Shown here piece by piece: positions 25,671 through 33,940 of a stretch of DNA of 64,000 nt. The translations under genes were made by a program, and so were the position numbers. The DNA is from Microbacterium sp. A20 (GTDB taxonomy: Bacteria > Actinomycetota > Actinomycetes > Actinomycetales > Microbacteriaceae): NCBI RefSeq assembly GCF_004794515.1, contig NZ_SSDF01000066.1, forward strand, positions 32,125 to 96,124. Reading direction: 5' to 3'. The first letter of the stretch is position 1. The number at the start of each line of letters is the position of its first letter. The notes beneath the pieces were generated by a model. That model searched no databases, had not been told where the DNA came from, and saw only the letters and a list, made by a program, of their open reading frames with translations.

Positions 25671-26036
25671 ATGGCGCAGCAGATCTCGACGGTCGAACTC
25701 CCCGGTGAGGCACAGATGCTCACAGCGATCCACTCGACAACAGTGGTCCCGCTGCCTGCAGACTTCCGTGCGGTGCTCACGGCCTTCGCCACCTATCTGG
25801 ACCATCGCCCGCTGATCTCGAGAACCGACGCCGCCGCAGGTGCGCTCGACGACCTGGCCTCGCTGTTCGCCGAGGCCGCTGCCGCAGGGATGCCGATTCG
25901 GGACGTGGTCGGTCACGACCCGGCCGAAGTCGCCGAGGCCCTGCTCGAGAACTACGCGCTGACCGCGCGTGACGCTGACGCCCGCGCGGACCTTGCCCGC
26001 GCGATCGACGTGATCGTCGGTGAACTCGGCGGGTGA
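25671..26036 (+). CDS. DUF1048-like protein
   Basis: Protein of 121 residues whose second half matches the DUF1048 pattern: LPADFRAVLTAFATYLDHR, then a helical stretch with LASLFAEAAAAGMPIRDVVGHDPAEVAEALLENY. The family is small, helical and commonly encoded beside PadR or TetR regulators; its biochemical role is unknown. The N-terminal 20 residues are unlike the family. ATG 25671 follows GAAGGAGCC. The gene is under the twin operators shared with tetR. Confidence 0.78.
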   Translation: MAQQISTVELPGEAQMLTAIHSTTVVPLPADFRAVLTAFATYLDHRPLISRTDAAAGALDDLASLFAEAAAAGMPIRDVVGHDPAEVAEALLENYALTARDADARADLARAIDVIVGELGG

Positions 26037-26069
26037 ACGGAGACGTCGGCGCGGGCGCCACTCACTCCT

Positions 26070-26246
26070 TCAGTCCCTGAGCAGGAGCCGGGCGAGGCGT
26101 GCGGGGATCGAGCGCGATCTCCCCGCACGGCGCGCGACGACGGCCTGTCGTCGCGCCGCTCGCGCCTCCACGCGCTCCCAGCGCATGTCGCGGATGCGGT
26201 CGCTGAACTCGCGGGCTTCGGCAGGGCTCATGGTGTTGCTTCGCAT
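26070..26246 (-). CDS. Small basic hypothetical protein
   Basis: A 58-residue, strongly arginine-rich frame (SPAEAREFSDRIRDMRWERVEARAARRQ). Its ATG is preceded by GAGAGGA at good spacing. It is convergent with the DUF1048 gene and divergent from the YCII-ECF42 operon. I see no domain. The longer in-frame extension to 26324 lacks a ribosome site. It could also be non-coding, since basic composition is common in spurious high-GC frames. Confidence 0.5.
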   Translation of the reverse strand: MRSNTMSPAEAREFSDRIRDMRWERVEARAARRQAVVARRAGRSRSIPARLARLLLRD

Positions 26247-26363
26247 GGCGGATCCTCTCGTCACGGGAACGGCCGCGTGGCCGCCCTCGTGAAGACCACG
26301 AACGACACCGGCGTCTTTCGACACCGGGCGTCAAGAAAATGTTGCGACTTCTTTTCCCTCTGC

Positions 26364-26390
26364 TGTCGAATCGACGTGAACGCGTTCGTG
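26364..26390 (+). promoter_or_regulatory. Candidate ECF42-dependent promoter
   Basis: tgtcga at 26364-26369 is followed 17 bases later by cgtg at 26387-26390. Published ECF42 promoters carry TGTCGA at -35 and CGA/TC at -10, so the -35 is exact and the -10 close. It lies 43 bases upstream of the first YCII gene, consistent with self-activation of the operon. Confidence 0.5.
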
Positions 26391-26432
26391 GTGATGATGA
26401 GGATCGCCGCACGTGCGATCGAGAGGAGCGCC

Positions 26433-26783
26433 ATGACCGCGCGACAGAAGTTCCTGGTGATCCACATGACAGACCCCGCGGGTGCCGAGTGGGACCCTGA
26501 AACCGATGGTGCCCGGCTGCGGCGCTGGCTGGAGTTCCGTGACGGCCCGGACGGCTGGAAGCCCAATGGCCAGACGGTCTCCGGACCCGACCAGGCGCGA
26601 CGCATCACGGCGCATGGGGGTGATGTCGTGGTGACCGACGGCCCGTTCCCGGAGTTCACCGAGTGGTTCCTCGGGGTCGAGTGGATCGAAGCAGCCGACA
26701 TGGAACAGGCCACACGTCTGCTTGCCGAGCATTCGACAGCGCGAATCGGTCGCATGTACGTCATCCCCGCGAGGGGCGACTGA
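26433..26783 (+). CDS. YCII/DGPF-domain protein, upstream partner of ECF42
   Basis: Protein of 116 residues with the YCII-related fold and the hallmark DGPFPEFTEW near residue 70; the N-terminal strand is KFLVIHMTD. DGPF proteins are the conserved genomic partners of ECF42 sigma factors, and some YCII proteins act as small hydrolases or dehydrochlorinases. The stop overlaps the sigma factor start by one base. ATG 26433 follows GAGAGGAG. A second paralogue lies just after the sigma gene. Confidence 0.88.
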   Translation: MTARQKFLVIHMTDPAGAEWDPETDGARLRRWLEFRDGPDGWKPNGQTVSGPDQARRITAHGGDVVVTDGPFPEFTEWFLGVEWIEAADMEQATRLLAEHSTARIGRMYVIPARGD

Positions 26784-28099
26784 TGGACGAGAGGATCCAG
26801 GCGGTCGACGTCGACGCCGAGATCGCCCGAACGCATCGCGAGGAATGGACGATGATCGTGGCCGGTCTCGTCCGGCGCTACGGCGACCTCGACATCGCGG
26901 AAGAGACGGCCGCTGAGGCGTTCGCCACCGCCGTCGAGCGCTGGCGCGTCGACGGGGTGCCGCCGAAACCGGGCGCCTGGATCACGACCACCGCGCACCG
27001 CAAGGCGATCGATCGGCTGCGCCGCGAGGCCAGGCGAGATGACAAACAGACGGAGGCGTTCATGCTGCAGGACGACTCGCCGGCCGAGCCGACGGGGTTC
27101 ATCGACGACGACCGGCTGCGACTGGTCTTCACCTGCTGCGATCCCGTGCTCTCGGTCCAGGACCGCATCGCGCTCACCCTGCGGATGGTCGGTGGCCTCA
27201 CCGTCGCGGAGATCGCACGGGCGTTCCTGGTGCCGCAGGCGACGATGGGCCAGCGGATCAGCAGAGCCAAGGCCAAGATCAAGGTCGCTGGTGTGCCCTT
27301 CACGGTCCCCGAGCGGGAGGATGTGGTGCCTCGAGTCGCCGGGGTACTCGCGGTGCTGTACCTGATCTTCAACGAGGGGTACTTCGCATCCGGAGAGAAC
27401 GTCGACCCGATCCGTCGCGATCTCACCGAGGAGGCGATCCGGCTGGCTCGGCTGGTCCGAGCGCTTCTCCCGCCGGACTCCGACGAGGATGCCGAGGCGG
27501 CCGGCCTGCTCGCACTGATGCTGCTCACCCAGGCGCGCTCGGATGCTCGTCTGTCCGCCGGGGGAGAGCTCGTGCGACTGGACGAGCAGGATCGCACCAC
27601 GTGGGATCGACAGCTGATCAACGAGGGCATCGCACTCTTGGACGAGAGGCTCGAAGCCTGTGGGCGGGATATCCGCGCGCTGGGGCGCTATCAGCTCCTT
27701 GCGGCGATCAATGCCGTCCACGCGACGGCTCCTCGCGCGCAGGACACCGATTGGGCGAAGATCGTCGCCCTCTACAACGCGCTCGAGCGCCTCGATCCGA
27801 GTCCGATCGTTCGCCTCAACCGCGCCATCGCGATCTCCGAGTACGACTCTCCGGATGTCGCGCTCGCGATCGTCGACCAACTCGGCGAGGACCTGGACGG
27901 CCACCACGCCTTCCACACGACACGCGCGGAGCTGCTGAGCCTGACCGGCCGGTCGGATGCTGCGCGCGGCGCCTATGACCGCGCGATCGAACTGGCGGTC
28001 AATGACGCCGAAATCACACACCTCATGCGTCGCCGGGACGAGGTCACGACGACCCACCACACCGATGGCATCACCACGAACGAAGGAGAAACCGCATGA
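26783..28099 (+). CDS. ECF42-type RNA polymerase sigma factor with C-terminal extension (DUF6596)
   Basis: Sigma factor of 438 residues. Region 2 lies near residues 10-80 (EEWTMIVAGLVRRYGDLDIAEE). Region 4 lies near 120-175 (LRMVGGLTVAEIARAFLVPQATMGQRISRAK). A TPR-like extension follows, with LYLIFNEGYFASG and GRYQLLAAINAVHA typical of ECF42. No anti-sigma factor is encoded nearby; in this group the C-terminal extension is known to be needed for activity. It is translationally coupled to both flanking DGPF genes. Confidence 0.92.
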   Translation: MDERIQAVDVDAEIARTHREEWTMIVAGLVRRYGDLDIAEETAAEAFATAVERWRVDGVPPKPGAWITTTAHRKAIDRLRREARRDDKQTEAFMLQDDSPAEPTGFIDDDRLRLVFTCCDPVLSVQDRIALTLRMVGGLTVAEIARAFLVPQATMGQRISRAKAKIKVAGVPFTVPEREDVVPRVAGVLAVLYLIFNEGYFASGENVDPIRRDLTEEAIRLARLVRALLPPDSDEDAEAAGLLALMLLTQARSDARLSAGGELVRLDEQDRTTWDRQLINEGIALLDERLEACGRDIRALGRYQLLAAINAVHATAPRAQDTDWAKIVALYNALERLDPSPIVRLNRAIAISEYDSPDVALAIVDQLGEDLDGHHAFHTTRAELLSLTGRSDAARGAYDRAIELAVNDAEITHLMRRRDEVTTTHHTDGITTNEGETA

Positions 28100-28449
28100 C
28101 CAGTACATACCTCGTCATCCACATGACCGACTCGCAGGGCACCGCCCTTCCCGAATCCGAGGACCGCCAGAAGCTCGACGCATGGGCCGAACGGGGCAAG
28201 GACGCCGGCATGCTCGGCCCCGGCGCCCCGGTCGCCGGTCCCGAGCAGGCGAAGTCGGTCGCGATCCGCGACGGTGTACTGCTCATCACAGATGGCCCAT
28301 TCCCGGAGTTCAAGGAGTGGTTCGCCGGATATGACCTGATCGAGGCGGACTCGATCGATGCCGCCGCTGCGTACATGGCGGAGCATCCGACGGCGGTGGC
28401 CGGACGGATGTACATCCTTCCTGTCGTGACGCTCCCGTGGGAGAAGTAG
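28096..28449 (+). CDS. YCII/DGPF-domain protein, downstream partner of ECF42
   Basis: Protein of 117 residues, a paralogue of the gene before the sigma factor. It has YLVIHMTDSQG at the N-terminus and DGPFPEFKEW near residue 72, then AGRMYILP at the end. The ATG overlaps the sigma stop (ATGA). The common layout is one DGPF gene per ECF42; here the sigma factor is flanked by two. Confidence 0.88.
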   Translation: MTSTYLVIHMTDSQGTALPESEDRQKLDAWAERGKDAGMLGPGAPVAGPEQAKSVAIRDGVLLITDGPFPEFKEWFAGYDLIEADSIDAAAAYMAEHPTAVAGRMYILPVVTLPWEK

Positions 28450-28656
28450 TCAGCTTGTTGAACTCGATTGCGCCCAGGAAGTCCGCTGCGGAACAGCACG
28501 CGCGGCCGCCGCTTCGCCGACGTGGCGTCCGCATCGCCGCGACCGTGGCTGCACGACCCCAGCGAGAACCGGACCGCACCGTGGCAACAGCGCGCAGGAA
28601 CACCCCGGGCGTGCGGCGGACTTTCGACCGGCGCACGCCCTGGGATGCTGCGGGAC

Positions 28657-30081
28657 TCAGCGGGGTGCGGGGGCGTTGAGCTCCGGCTTGGGCAGCAGAG
28701 GCGTGATCGCCAGCGCCACGGCGGTGAGCCCCGCGCAGATCCAGAGGGCCTGGGCGTAGCCGCCTGCCGATTCCGCGCCGGCTGGGGACCCGGCGGTGAT
28801 CGCGCGTCCGACGATCGTGAAGGCGAGGCCGGCCCCGATGGCGAACGATGCACCGTTGAGACCGGGCAGCAGGCCGGGCGCGCTCTTGGGTGAGAGCAGG
28901 ATGCCGAGACCGTTGAGCATGACGTTGGTCACACCGCCGTAGGTGACACCGAGGACGAACAGCAGGATGCCGAACACGAGCGGGTCGTTCAGGCCGAACA
29001 GGGCGATCCCCGCGATCACGAGCGCGGAGCTGAGCAGCCCGAACTGCAGGAGCCGCTTGTACCCGAATCGGGGCGCCACCCGGCCGGCGAAAGGGCCGAC
29101 GACCCAGCCGATGAGGGCGTAGGGCCCCATGAACAGCGCGGAGGCCAGAGTCGCGCTCATGCCCCACCCGGCATCCGGATTCTGCGCGAAGGACGGGCCG
29201 ACGAGGTTCGCCACGGCCATGATCCCCGCGAGCGTGAGGATGGTCGTCAACGGCATCGCCCAGATGGCCCGGTTGCCCAGCTGGTCGGCGGGGATGAGTG
29301 GGTTTCGGGCGCGCCGTTGCCGGATCACGAAGGCGAGCAGCGCCAGCACCGCGGCGCAGATGTAGACGGTCGACCACAGGCTCGGGAAGGTGTTGCCGAA
29401 CGCATCGCCGCCCACGGTCCAGCTGATCCCGACGACGACGATCGAGATGAACACGACGCCCCACCAGTCCATGCGCTCGCCCTGGCCGGGTGCGAACTGC
29501 GGCACCCACAGCACTGTCGCGACGATCGCCGCCGCTGTGAGCACGAGGCAGAGCGCGAGGATCGAGCGGTAGCCGAAGTGCTCGGCCATCCATCCGCCGA
29601 GGATCACGTCGACGCCGGCGATTCCGCCGTTGATCGCGATCACGACGCCCATCCGCGTCCCGTACTCCTTCTCGTCCGGTGTCGCCTCGCGCAGGGTGAG
29701 GAGAGCGATCGTGAAGACCGGGCCGCAGCTGCCCTGGATGAACCGCCCGATGTACAACCACTCGATCGTCGGGCCGAACATCGCGATCGCCGTGCCCACG
29801 GCGAGGATCCCGAGGAGCACCAGCAGGATCGTGCGGCGTCCGACCATGTCCGACAGCCGCGGCATGAACACCTGGAAGATGGCTTTGGACAGGAAGAACA
29901 GTGCCGAGGAGAACGCGATCGCCGCCGTGGTGACGCCGAGTTCGTTCTCCATCTGAGCAACGGCCGGATTGAGCATCGTCGCATTGAGCTGGAACGCGAT
30001 GACGCCCATGGTCAGGCCGACCAGCAGGGTCGCCTTGTTCCTGGACATCGGCTTGTGCGGGCGTGCGGAAGTCAGTGCCAT
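28657..30081 (-). CDS. MFS transporter, DHA2-like
   Basis: Major facilitator of 474 residues, rich in hydrophobic helices, probably 14. It has the MFS motif around loop 2-3 (MPRLSDMVGRRTIL) and the conserved RFIQG segment. It is last in a minus-strand run after a PfkB kinase and a LOG-family hydrolase. This suggests it imports the compound those enzymes process, although DHA2-type proteins are often exporters. The ATG at 30081 is chosen because the longer frame reaches into the coding region of the upstream gene. Confidence 0.85.
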   Translation of the reverse strand: MALTSARPHKPMSRNKATLLVGLTMGVIAFQLNATMLNPAVAQMENELGVTTAAIAFSSALFFLSKAIFQVFMPRLSDMVGRRTILLVLLGILAVGTAIAMFGPTIEWLYIGRFIQGSCGPVFTIALLTLREATPDEKEYGTRMGVVIAINGGIAGVDVILGGWMAEHFGYRSILALCLVLTAAAIVATVLWVPQFAPGQGERMDWWGVVFISIVVVGISWTVGGDAFGNTFPSLWSTVYICAAVLALLAFVIRQRRARNPLIPADQLGNRAIWAMPLTTILTLAGIMAVANLVGPSFAQNPDAGWGMSATLASALFMGPYALIGWVVGPFAGRVAPRFGYKRLLQFGLLSSALVIAGIALFGLNDPLVFGILLFVLGVTYGGVTNVMLNGLGILLSPKSAPGLLPGLNGASFAIGAGLAFTIVGRAITAGSPAGAESAGGYAQALWICAGLTAVALAITPLLPKPELNAPAPR

Positions 30082-30148
30082 GTTTCGTGGTCTCTCTTCG
30101 TCGAGTGGGTCTGGCAGGTCGTTGGTCGGGTGTAGCGGGGTGGTGTGG

Positions 30149-30727
30149 TCAGGCGCCGGCGTGACCGGTGTGAGCGGTGAGCCCACCGGTCCTGCGGGGG
30201 CGGGAGGTGGCCTCGAGCGCCCGGGCGACGGCCGTCGCGGGGTCGTCGGCGAACTCGAGCTCGGCGACCTTGCGCTCGTCCAACCACCGACCGTCGATCA
30301 GGGAGTGGACGATGCGGTCGGACCATCCGCCCGTTCCGCGCAGCACGATCACGGGCGTCCCGACGTCGTATGCGACGGTCAGCTCGTTCAGGGTGCCGAT
30401 GCCTCCGCCGACCATGATCAGGGCGTCGCAGCATCGCGCGGTGAGGATGTTGCGCATCGTGCCCATCCCCGTCGGCAGGGCGACGTCGAGATGGGGATTG
30501 GCGTGCGAGAGGTCGGCCTGAGGCAGGAACCCGATGACGAAGCCGCCCGCCTCCTGCGCGCCCTTCGACGACGACTCCATGACACCTCCGGTGCCGCCGT
30601 TGACGAGGACGGCACCGGCTTCGGCGATGTGTCGTCCGACCTCGGCCGCCGCGGCCAACAGCTGCGGTTCCAGCTCGACGCCCGGCCGTGAGGCGTTGCC
30701 GATGACGCCGATGGTTGTCTTCCTCAT
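30149..30727 (-). CDS. LOG-family protein (TIGR00725-like nucleotide phosphoribohydrolase)
   Basis: Rossmann-type protein of 192 residues. It has TIGVIGNASRPG at the N-terminus, LVNGGTGGVMES near residue 45, and the LOG motif seen as VGGGIGTLNELTVAY near residue 107 (canonical PGGxGTxxE). LOG proteins cleave nucleoside 5'-monophosphates to base and ribose 5-phosphate. The start overlaps the stop of the PfkB gene (ATGA), so kinase and hydrolase are coupled. The exact substrate is unknown. Confidence 0.85.
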   Translation of the reverse strand: MRKTTIGVIGNASRPGVELEPQLLAAAAEVGRHIAEAGAVLVNGGTGGVMESSSKGAQEAGGFVIGFLPQADLSHANPHLDVALPTGMGTMRNILTARCCDALIMVGGGIGTLNELTVAYDVGTPVIVLRGTGGWSDRIVHSLIDGRWLDERKVAELEFADDPATAVARALEATSRPRRTGGLTAHTGHAGA

Positions 30728-31719
30728 AGTGATGTCACTCCTTGTCGGATGGTCGCGACCATTTCGCGCCAGTCGTCTGTTCCGGGGCTCTGCAGGGCGA
30801 GCGGGCTCGATGCGTAGAGTGCCCCTCGTGCGGCGACGGATGCCTCGATCACGGCATCGACCAGCGACAGGCCGTTGCGATACGCGTGCGCGAAATAACC
30901 GCAGAAGACGTCGCCTGCGCCGGTCGCGTCGATGTCACCGGAGGCGGGGATGGCCGGAACGGACCACGCTTCCCCCGTCGAGGAGTCGGAGACGATCGCT
31001 CCGAGCTCGCCGCGCTTGAAGACGACGACCGGTGCGCCGTAGTCATGGAATCGACGGATGAGCGCCCGGTGATCCTCACCGGGGGCGAAGACGTCGGTGT
31101 CCGAGCTGCTCGGCAGGAAGACGTCGAGCGTGGAGAGGTGCTGCTCCAGCACGCCCTCCCCGTCCCGGGCGAGCTCGAATCGCGCCGGGCAGTCGGCCTG
31201 GATGTAGTCGGCGCCGCCCGCGCGCAATGTCGTGGCGAGTTCGGCGAAGCGCGTCGAGGGCAGGAGCCCGAGGTGCCAGGATCCGCGCTCGGCATCCACG
31301 ACCGAAGCGAGCATCGGACCGTCGGCGAGCGATGCCAGCGTGCGTTCGGGATCGCGCGTGGAGTCGGCGAACTCCGGCTGCACATGGCCGGGCAGGAGCT
31401 CGACGGCGGCAGGCGGCGCCGGCTGCGTGCGCGAGCCGTCGTGATGGTAGGCGAAAGTGACTCGGGCGTTGGCGAGATCCGTGCGCCGACGCACATCGTC
31501 GACGTCGACGCCACGGGACGCGATCTGGGCCAGAGCATCATCGGGGTAGTCGGCGCCGACCACGGCGTGCGCCACGGGAGACCCGTGCTCCGCCGCCGCG
31601 ACCCCCATGGACGCCCACAGGGCGTTGCCCCCGAGCTGACCGACCGACCAGCTGCCATCGGCGTGGATGATCGCGTCGATGGTGAATCCACCGACGGTGT
31701 GGATGGGCGCGCAGTTCAT
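30724..31719 (-). CDS. PfkB-family sugar/nucleoside kinase
   Basis: Carbohydrate kinase of 331 residues. The N-terminal substrate motif is GQLGGNALWASMG near residue 30 (ribokinase-type G-G-N). The C-terminal signature is DIDATGAGDVFCGYF near residue 275, with the catalytic Asp in GAGD. Ribokinase, adenosine kinase and related nucleoside kinases share this form. It is the first gene of a kinase-LOG-MFS operon, divergent from a GntR regulator. Confidence 0.88.
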   Translation of the reverse strand: MNCAPIHTVGGFTIDAIIHADGSWSVGQLGGNALWASMGVAAAEHGSPVAHAVVGADYPDDALAQIASRGVDVDDVRRRTDLANARVTFAYHHDGSRTQPAPPAAVELLPGHVQPEFADSTRDPERTLASLADGPMLASVVDAERGSWHLGLLPSTRFAELATTLRAGGADYIQADCPARFELARDGEGVLEQHLSTLDVFLPSSSDTDVFAPGEDHRALIRRFHDYGAPVVVFKRGELGAIVSDSSTGEAWSVPAIPASGDIDATGAGDVFCGYFAHAYRNGLSLVDAVIEASVAARGALYASSPLALQSPGTDDWREMVATIRQGVTSL

Positions 31720-31809
31720 GGCTGACTCTCGTTTAAACAATCGGACGTCTTTGTCTATTGGTGAACAACATACGACAACGCGCTCGCGAAGACAATTCCG
31801 GGCTCTGGC
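31720..31809. promoter_or_regulatory. pfkB/gntR divergent promoter with candidate operator
   Basis: The gap is AT-richer than its surroundings. It has an inverted repeat ttgtc (31751-31755) ... gacaa (31774-31778) around an AT-rich centre, and a palindrome gtttaaac at 31731-31738. One of these may be bound by the GntR protein encoded alongside. No strong -10 match could be fixed. Confidence 0.45.
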
Positions 31810-32550
31810 ATGATGAAGTGCATGGACATTCCGCCGGTACGAGACCGCCGTCCGCTCGCCGTGCAGGTCTACGACAGGCTCTACGACACCCTGATCAATG
31901 CCGACGAGTCGCTGGTGATCCTGCCTCCGGAGGAGGAGCTCGCTCGTCGACTCGTGGTCAGTCGCACCACCGTCCGTCAGGCGCTCGCCCTTCTCGAGGA
32001 GGACGGCGTGATCGAGCGCGGCACGGGCAGGCGGAGGCAGGTCGCGCATCGGGCGCCGACGCCGACGGGGACGGTCCTCCCTCTCGAGCACATGGCGCAG
32101 AGCGCGGACCCCCTCACGGTCGAGCGGATCGTGCGGCGCGTCTCACCCGCCACGGGCTGGAGTGCACGCCTGTTGGAGATCGAGCGCGGCATGGACATCG
32201 TCACGTGGGAGAGCGTCGTCCGGGCGGGCGCCAAGGTGGTCGCGAGCACCCTCGAGGTCATCGATGCGACGCACGAGCCGAAGGCGGATGACGAGCGGAC
32301 GATGTACGCCTGCCTCGGCGCGCGCTATCGCAAGACCGCGGCCCTGGGTTCGCTGCGACTCGCGCCGTACATGGCGCAGACACGCACCTGGCGGGATGCC
32401 TCTGCGCCGGCGAACCCCGTGACGATCACCTTCACCACTCGCGCGAAGACCGGACCCATCTATCTCGCCAAGCATGTCGTCGACATCCGCGAGATCTCGT
32501 TGAACGTCCTGGCGGACGCGCATGAGGGCATCGTCGAGGACATCCCCTAG
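31810..32550 (+). CDS. GntR family transcriptional regulator (HutC/UTRA-like)
   Basis: Regulator of 246 residues. The winged HTH is at about residues 18-80 (LAVQVYDRLYDTL ... RLVVSRTTVRQALALLEEDGVIERGTGR). The C-terminal part has a UTRA-like layout but is divergent. Three in-frame ATGs (31810, 31813, 31822) are candidates, none with a strong ribosome site, so the start may shift by up to four residues. Divergent position suggests it controls the kinase-LOG-MFS operon, with a metabolite of that pathway as effector. Confidence 0.85.
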   Translation: MMKCMDIPPVRDRRPLAVQVYDRLYDTLINADESLVILPPEEELARRLVVSRTTVRQALALLEEDGVIERGTGRRRQVAHRAPTPTGTVLPLEHMAQSADPLTVERIVRRVSPATGWSARLLEIERGMDIVTWESVVRAGAKVVASTLEVIDATHEPKADDERTMYACLGARYRKTAALGSLRLAPYMAQTRTWRDASAPANPVTITFTTRAKTGPIYLAKHVVDIREISLNVLADAHEGIVEDIP

Positions 32551-32616
32551 CTCCGGTCAACCCCCTCTGATCCGCGAAGGCGGGAGCGTATGGTCGTCGA
32601 ACCTGACAGAGGAGAG

Positions 32617-32772
32617 ATGATGAGCGATCCGAAGAACACGCAGGGAACACCGGGCGCGGACGAAGAAGCCGACACGGCATCCGGTGGCGCCCCCGAGAGC
32701 ACGCAAGAACTCCTGGACGACGAGACCACGGACGAGAACGGCAAGCCGCTCGAGAACCCCTCCGGCGGCTGA
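32617..32772 (+). CDS. Small acidic protein, MSDP type
   Basis: A 51-residue, highly acidic, probably disordered protein (SDPKNTQGTPGADEEAD ... ELLDDETTDENGKPLENPSGG). The start has an excellent ribosome site (AGAGGAGAG); ATG 32620 is equally possible. It stands alone before a strong bidirectional terminator. A second small acidic protein with the same MSDP opening is encoded at 63136-63285. Function unknown. Confidence 0.7.
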   Translation: MMSDPKNTQGTPGADEEADTASGGAPESTQELLDDETTDENGKPLENPSGG

Positions 32773-32786
32773 ATCGTCGGCGGACG

Positions 32787-32828
32787 AGAACCGGCCCTGC
32801 CCCTCGACTGAGGGACAGGGCCGGTTCT
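32787..32828. terminator. Bidirectional terminator between acidic protein and catalase
   Basis: GC-rich stem with left arm agaaccggccctg... (32787-32804) and right arm ...cagggccggttct (32811-32828). It sits between two convergent stops, so it can serve both genes. Confidence 0.8.
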
Positions 32829-32837
32829 CTTCGCGAG

Positions 32838-33788
32838 TCACTTCATGCGGCCGAAGGTGGCGTCGATGTCTGCCATCTCCATCGCGGCGGTCGCTTCGAT
32901 CAGCGCCCGCAGCTCCTCGTCCGCGCCGGGGGAGAACTCCTCGAAGCGCTCCGGCGAGATGGTCATCGGCGACCCGGGAGGTGCCTGCTCGCTGGCGTCG
33001 AGTTCGGTGCCGTCGTTCGAGGGCGAAGCGCCCTGGAAGATCTTGCCGGCTTCGGACTGGGCGGTGAGATCGAACGAGTACTGCTTGCTCTGCAGCCCCA
33101 GATCGAGGAGCTTCTTCACCTCCGGGAACTGCTCGGCGTTGGTCTTCGGGATCGGGAGGGAGGTGCGCCAGTTCACGCCGAGCGTCTCCAACGCCTTGGC
33201 ATAGGCGTTCTCGTGGGCCTGATCCCGGACGATGAGGTACGAGATCGTGCTTCGGGCCATCTTGTTGTCCGTCATCTCGTACAGACGGCACTTCTGCAGT
33301 CGGCCGGTGGATTCCAGCATGAGGTTGTACAGCAGGTCGAGCACGAGGTTTCCGGAGTTGTAGACGTAACTGCCCGACCACGGGTTGCCCACCGCGTCGA
33401 CCGGAAGAGCTCCCTGGGCCCCGACGAGATAGTGGTGGATGTTGCTGGTGTCGACAGCGATCCGCAGCGGCGTGGCACCCCCGGCGCCGGGCGCGTCCAC
33501 CGGATCGGTCGGCTTGCCCTGGTACTGAGGGGAGCCGTCGAGCAGTCGCGAGATGGTCGTCCCGATCAGCTCGACGTGGCTGATCTCCTCGGTGCCGATG
33601 CCCTGGATGAGATCTTTGTATGGCTTGCCGTCGGGGCCCCGGAAGTTGATGCTCTGGAAGAGGTACTGCATCATCGTCCGCATCTCACCGAACTGCCCGC
33701 CGAGCCCTTCCTGCAGGGCGTTCGCGGCTGCGGGATCCGGCTCGTCTTGAGCGATCTCGTTGATGAACTCCTGCACGTGGAAATACAT
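32838..33788 (-). CDS. Manganese catalase
   Basis: Non-haem dimanganese catalase of 316 residues that dismutates hydrogen peroxide. Ligands match the family: Glu35 (QFGEMRTMMQY), Glu68 and His71 (TEEISHVELI), then a Glu in LMLESTGR and a His in DQAHENAY. ATG at 33788 has a GGAGG ribosome site at ideal spacing. The longer in-frame start at 33824 is less likely. The C-terminus carries an extra acidic tail of about 40 residues. It is divergent from two CPBP proteases. Confidence 0.93.
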   Translation of the reverse strand: MYFHVQEFINEIAQDEPDPAAANALQEGLGGQFGEMRTMMQYLFQSINFRGPDGKPYKDLIQGIGTEEISHVELIGTTISRLLDGSPQYQGKPTDPVDAPGAGGATPLRIAVDTSNIHHYLVGAQGALPVDAVGNPWSGSYVYNSGNLVLDLLYNLMLESTGRLQKCRLYEMTDNKMARSTISYLIVRDQAHENAYAKALETLGVNWRTSLPIPKTNAEQFPEVKKLLDLGLQSKQYSFDLTAQSEAGKIFQGASPSNDGTELDASEQAPPGSPMTISPERFEEFSPGADEELRALIEATAAMEMADIDATFGRMK

Positions 33789-33940
33789 GATGCCTCCGTC
33801 GGCTCGGTCTTGGGTGGAGGCCATGCTCCTCTGCGGGGCGACTTTCGCCGCCTCCCTCGACCTGGGCGACGGATGGACGTACCATGCAGCGCCGGCGAGA
33901 TGTAACGAGTCGGCAATCCGGCTCTGCCAAGATGTGCGAT

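Noticed and set aside
28450..28656. Possible small genes between the second YCII gene and the MFS gene
   Set aside because: The frames are short, arginine-rich and lack ribosome sites; nothing supportable was found in these 207 bases.
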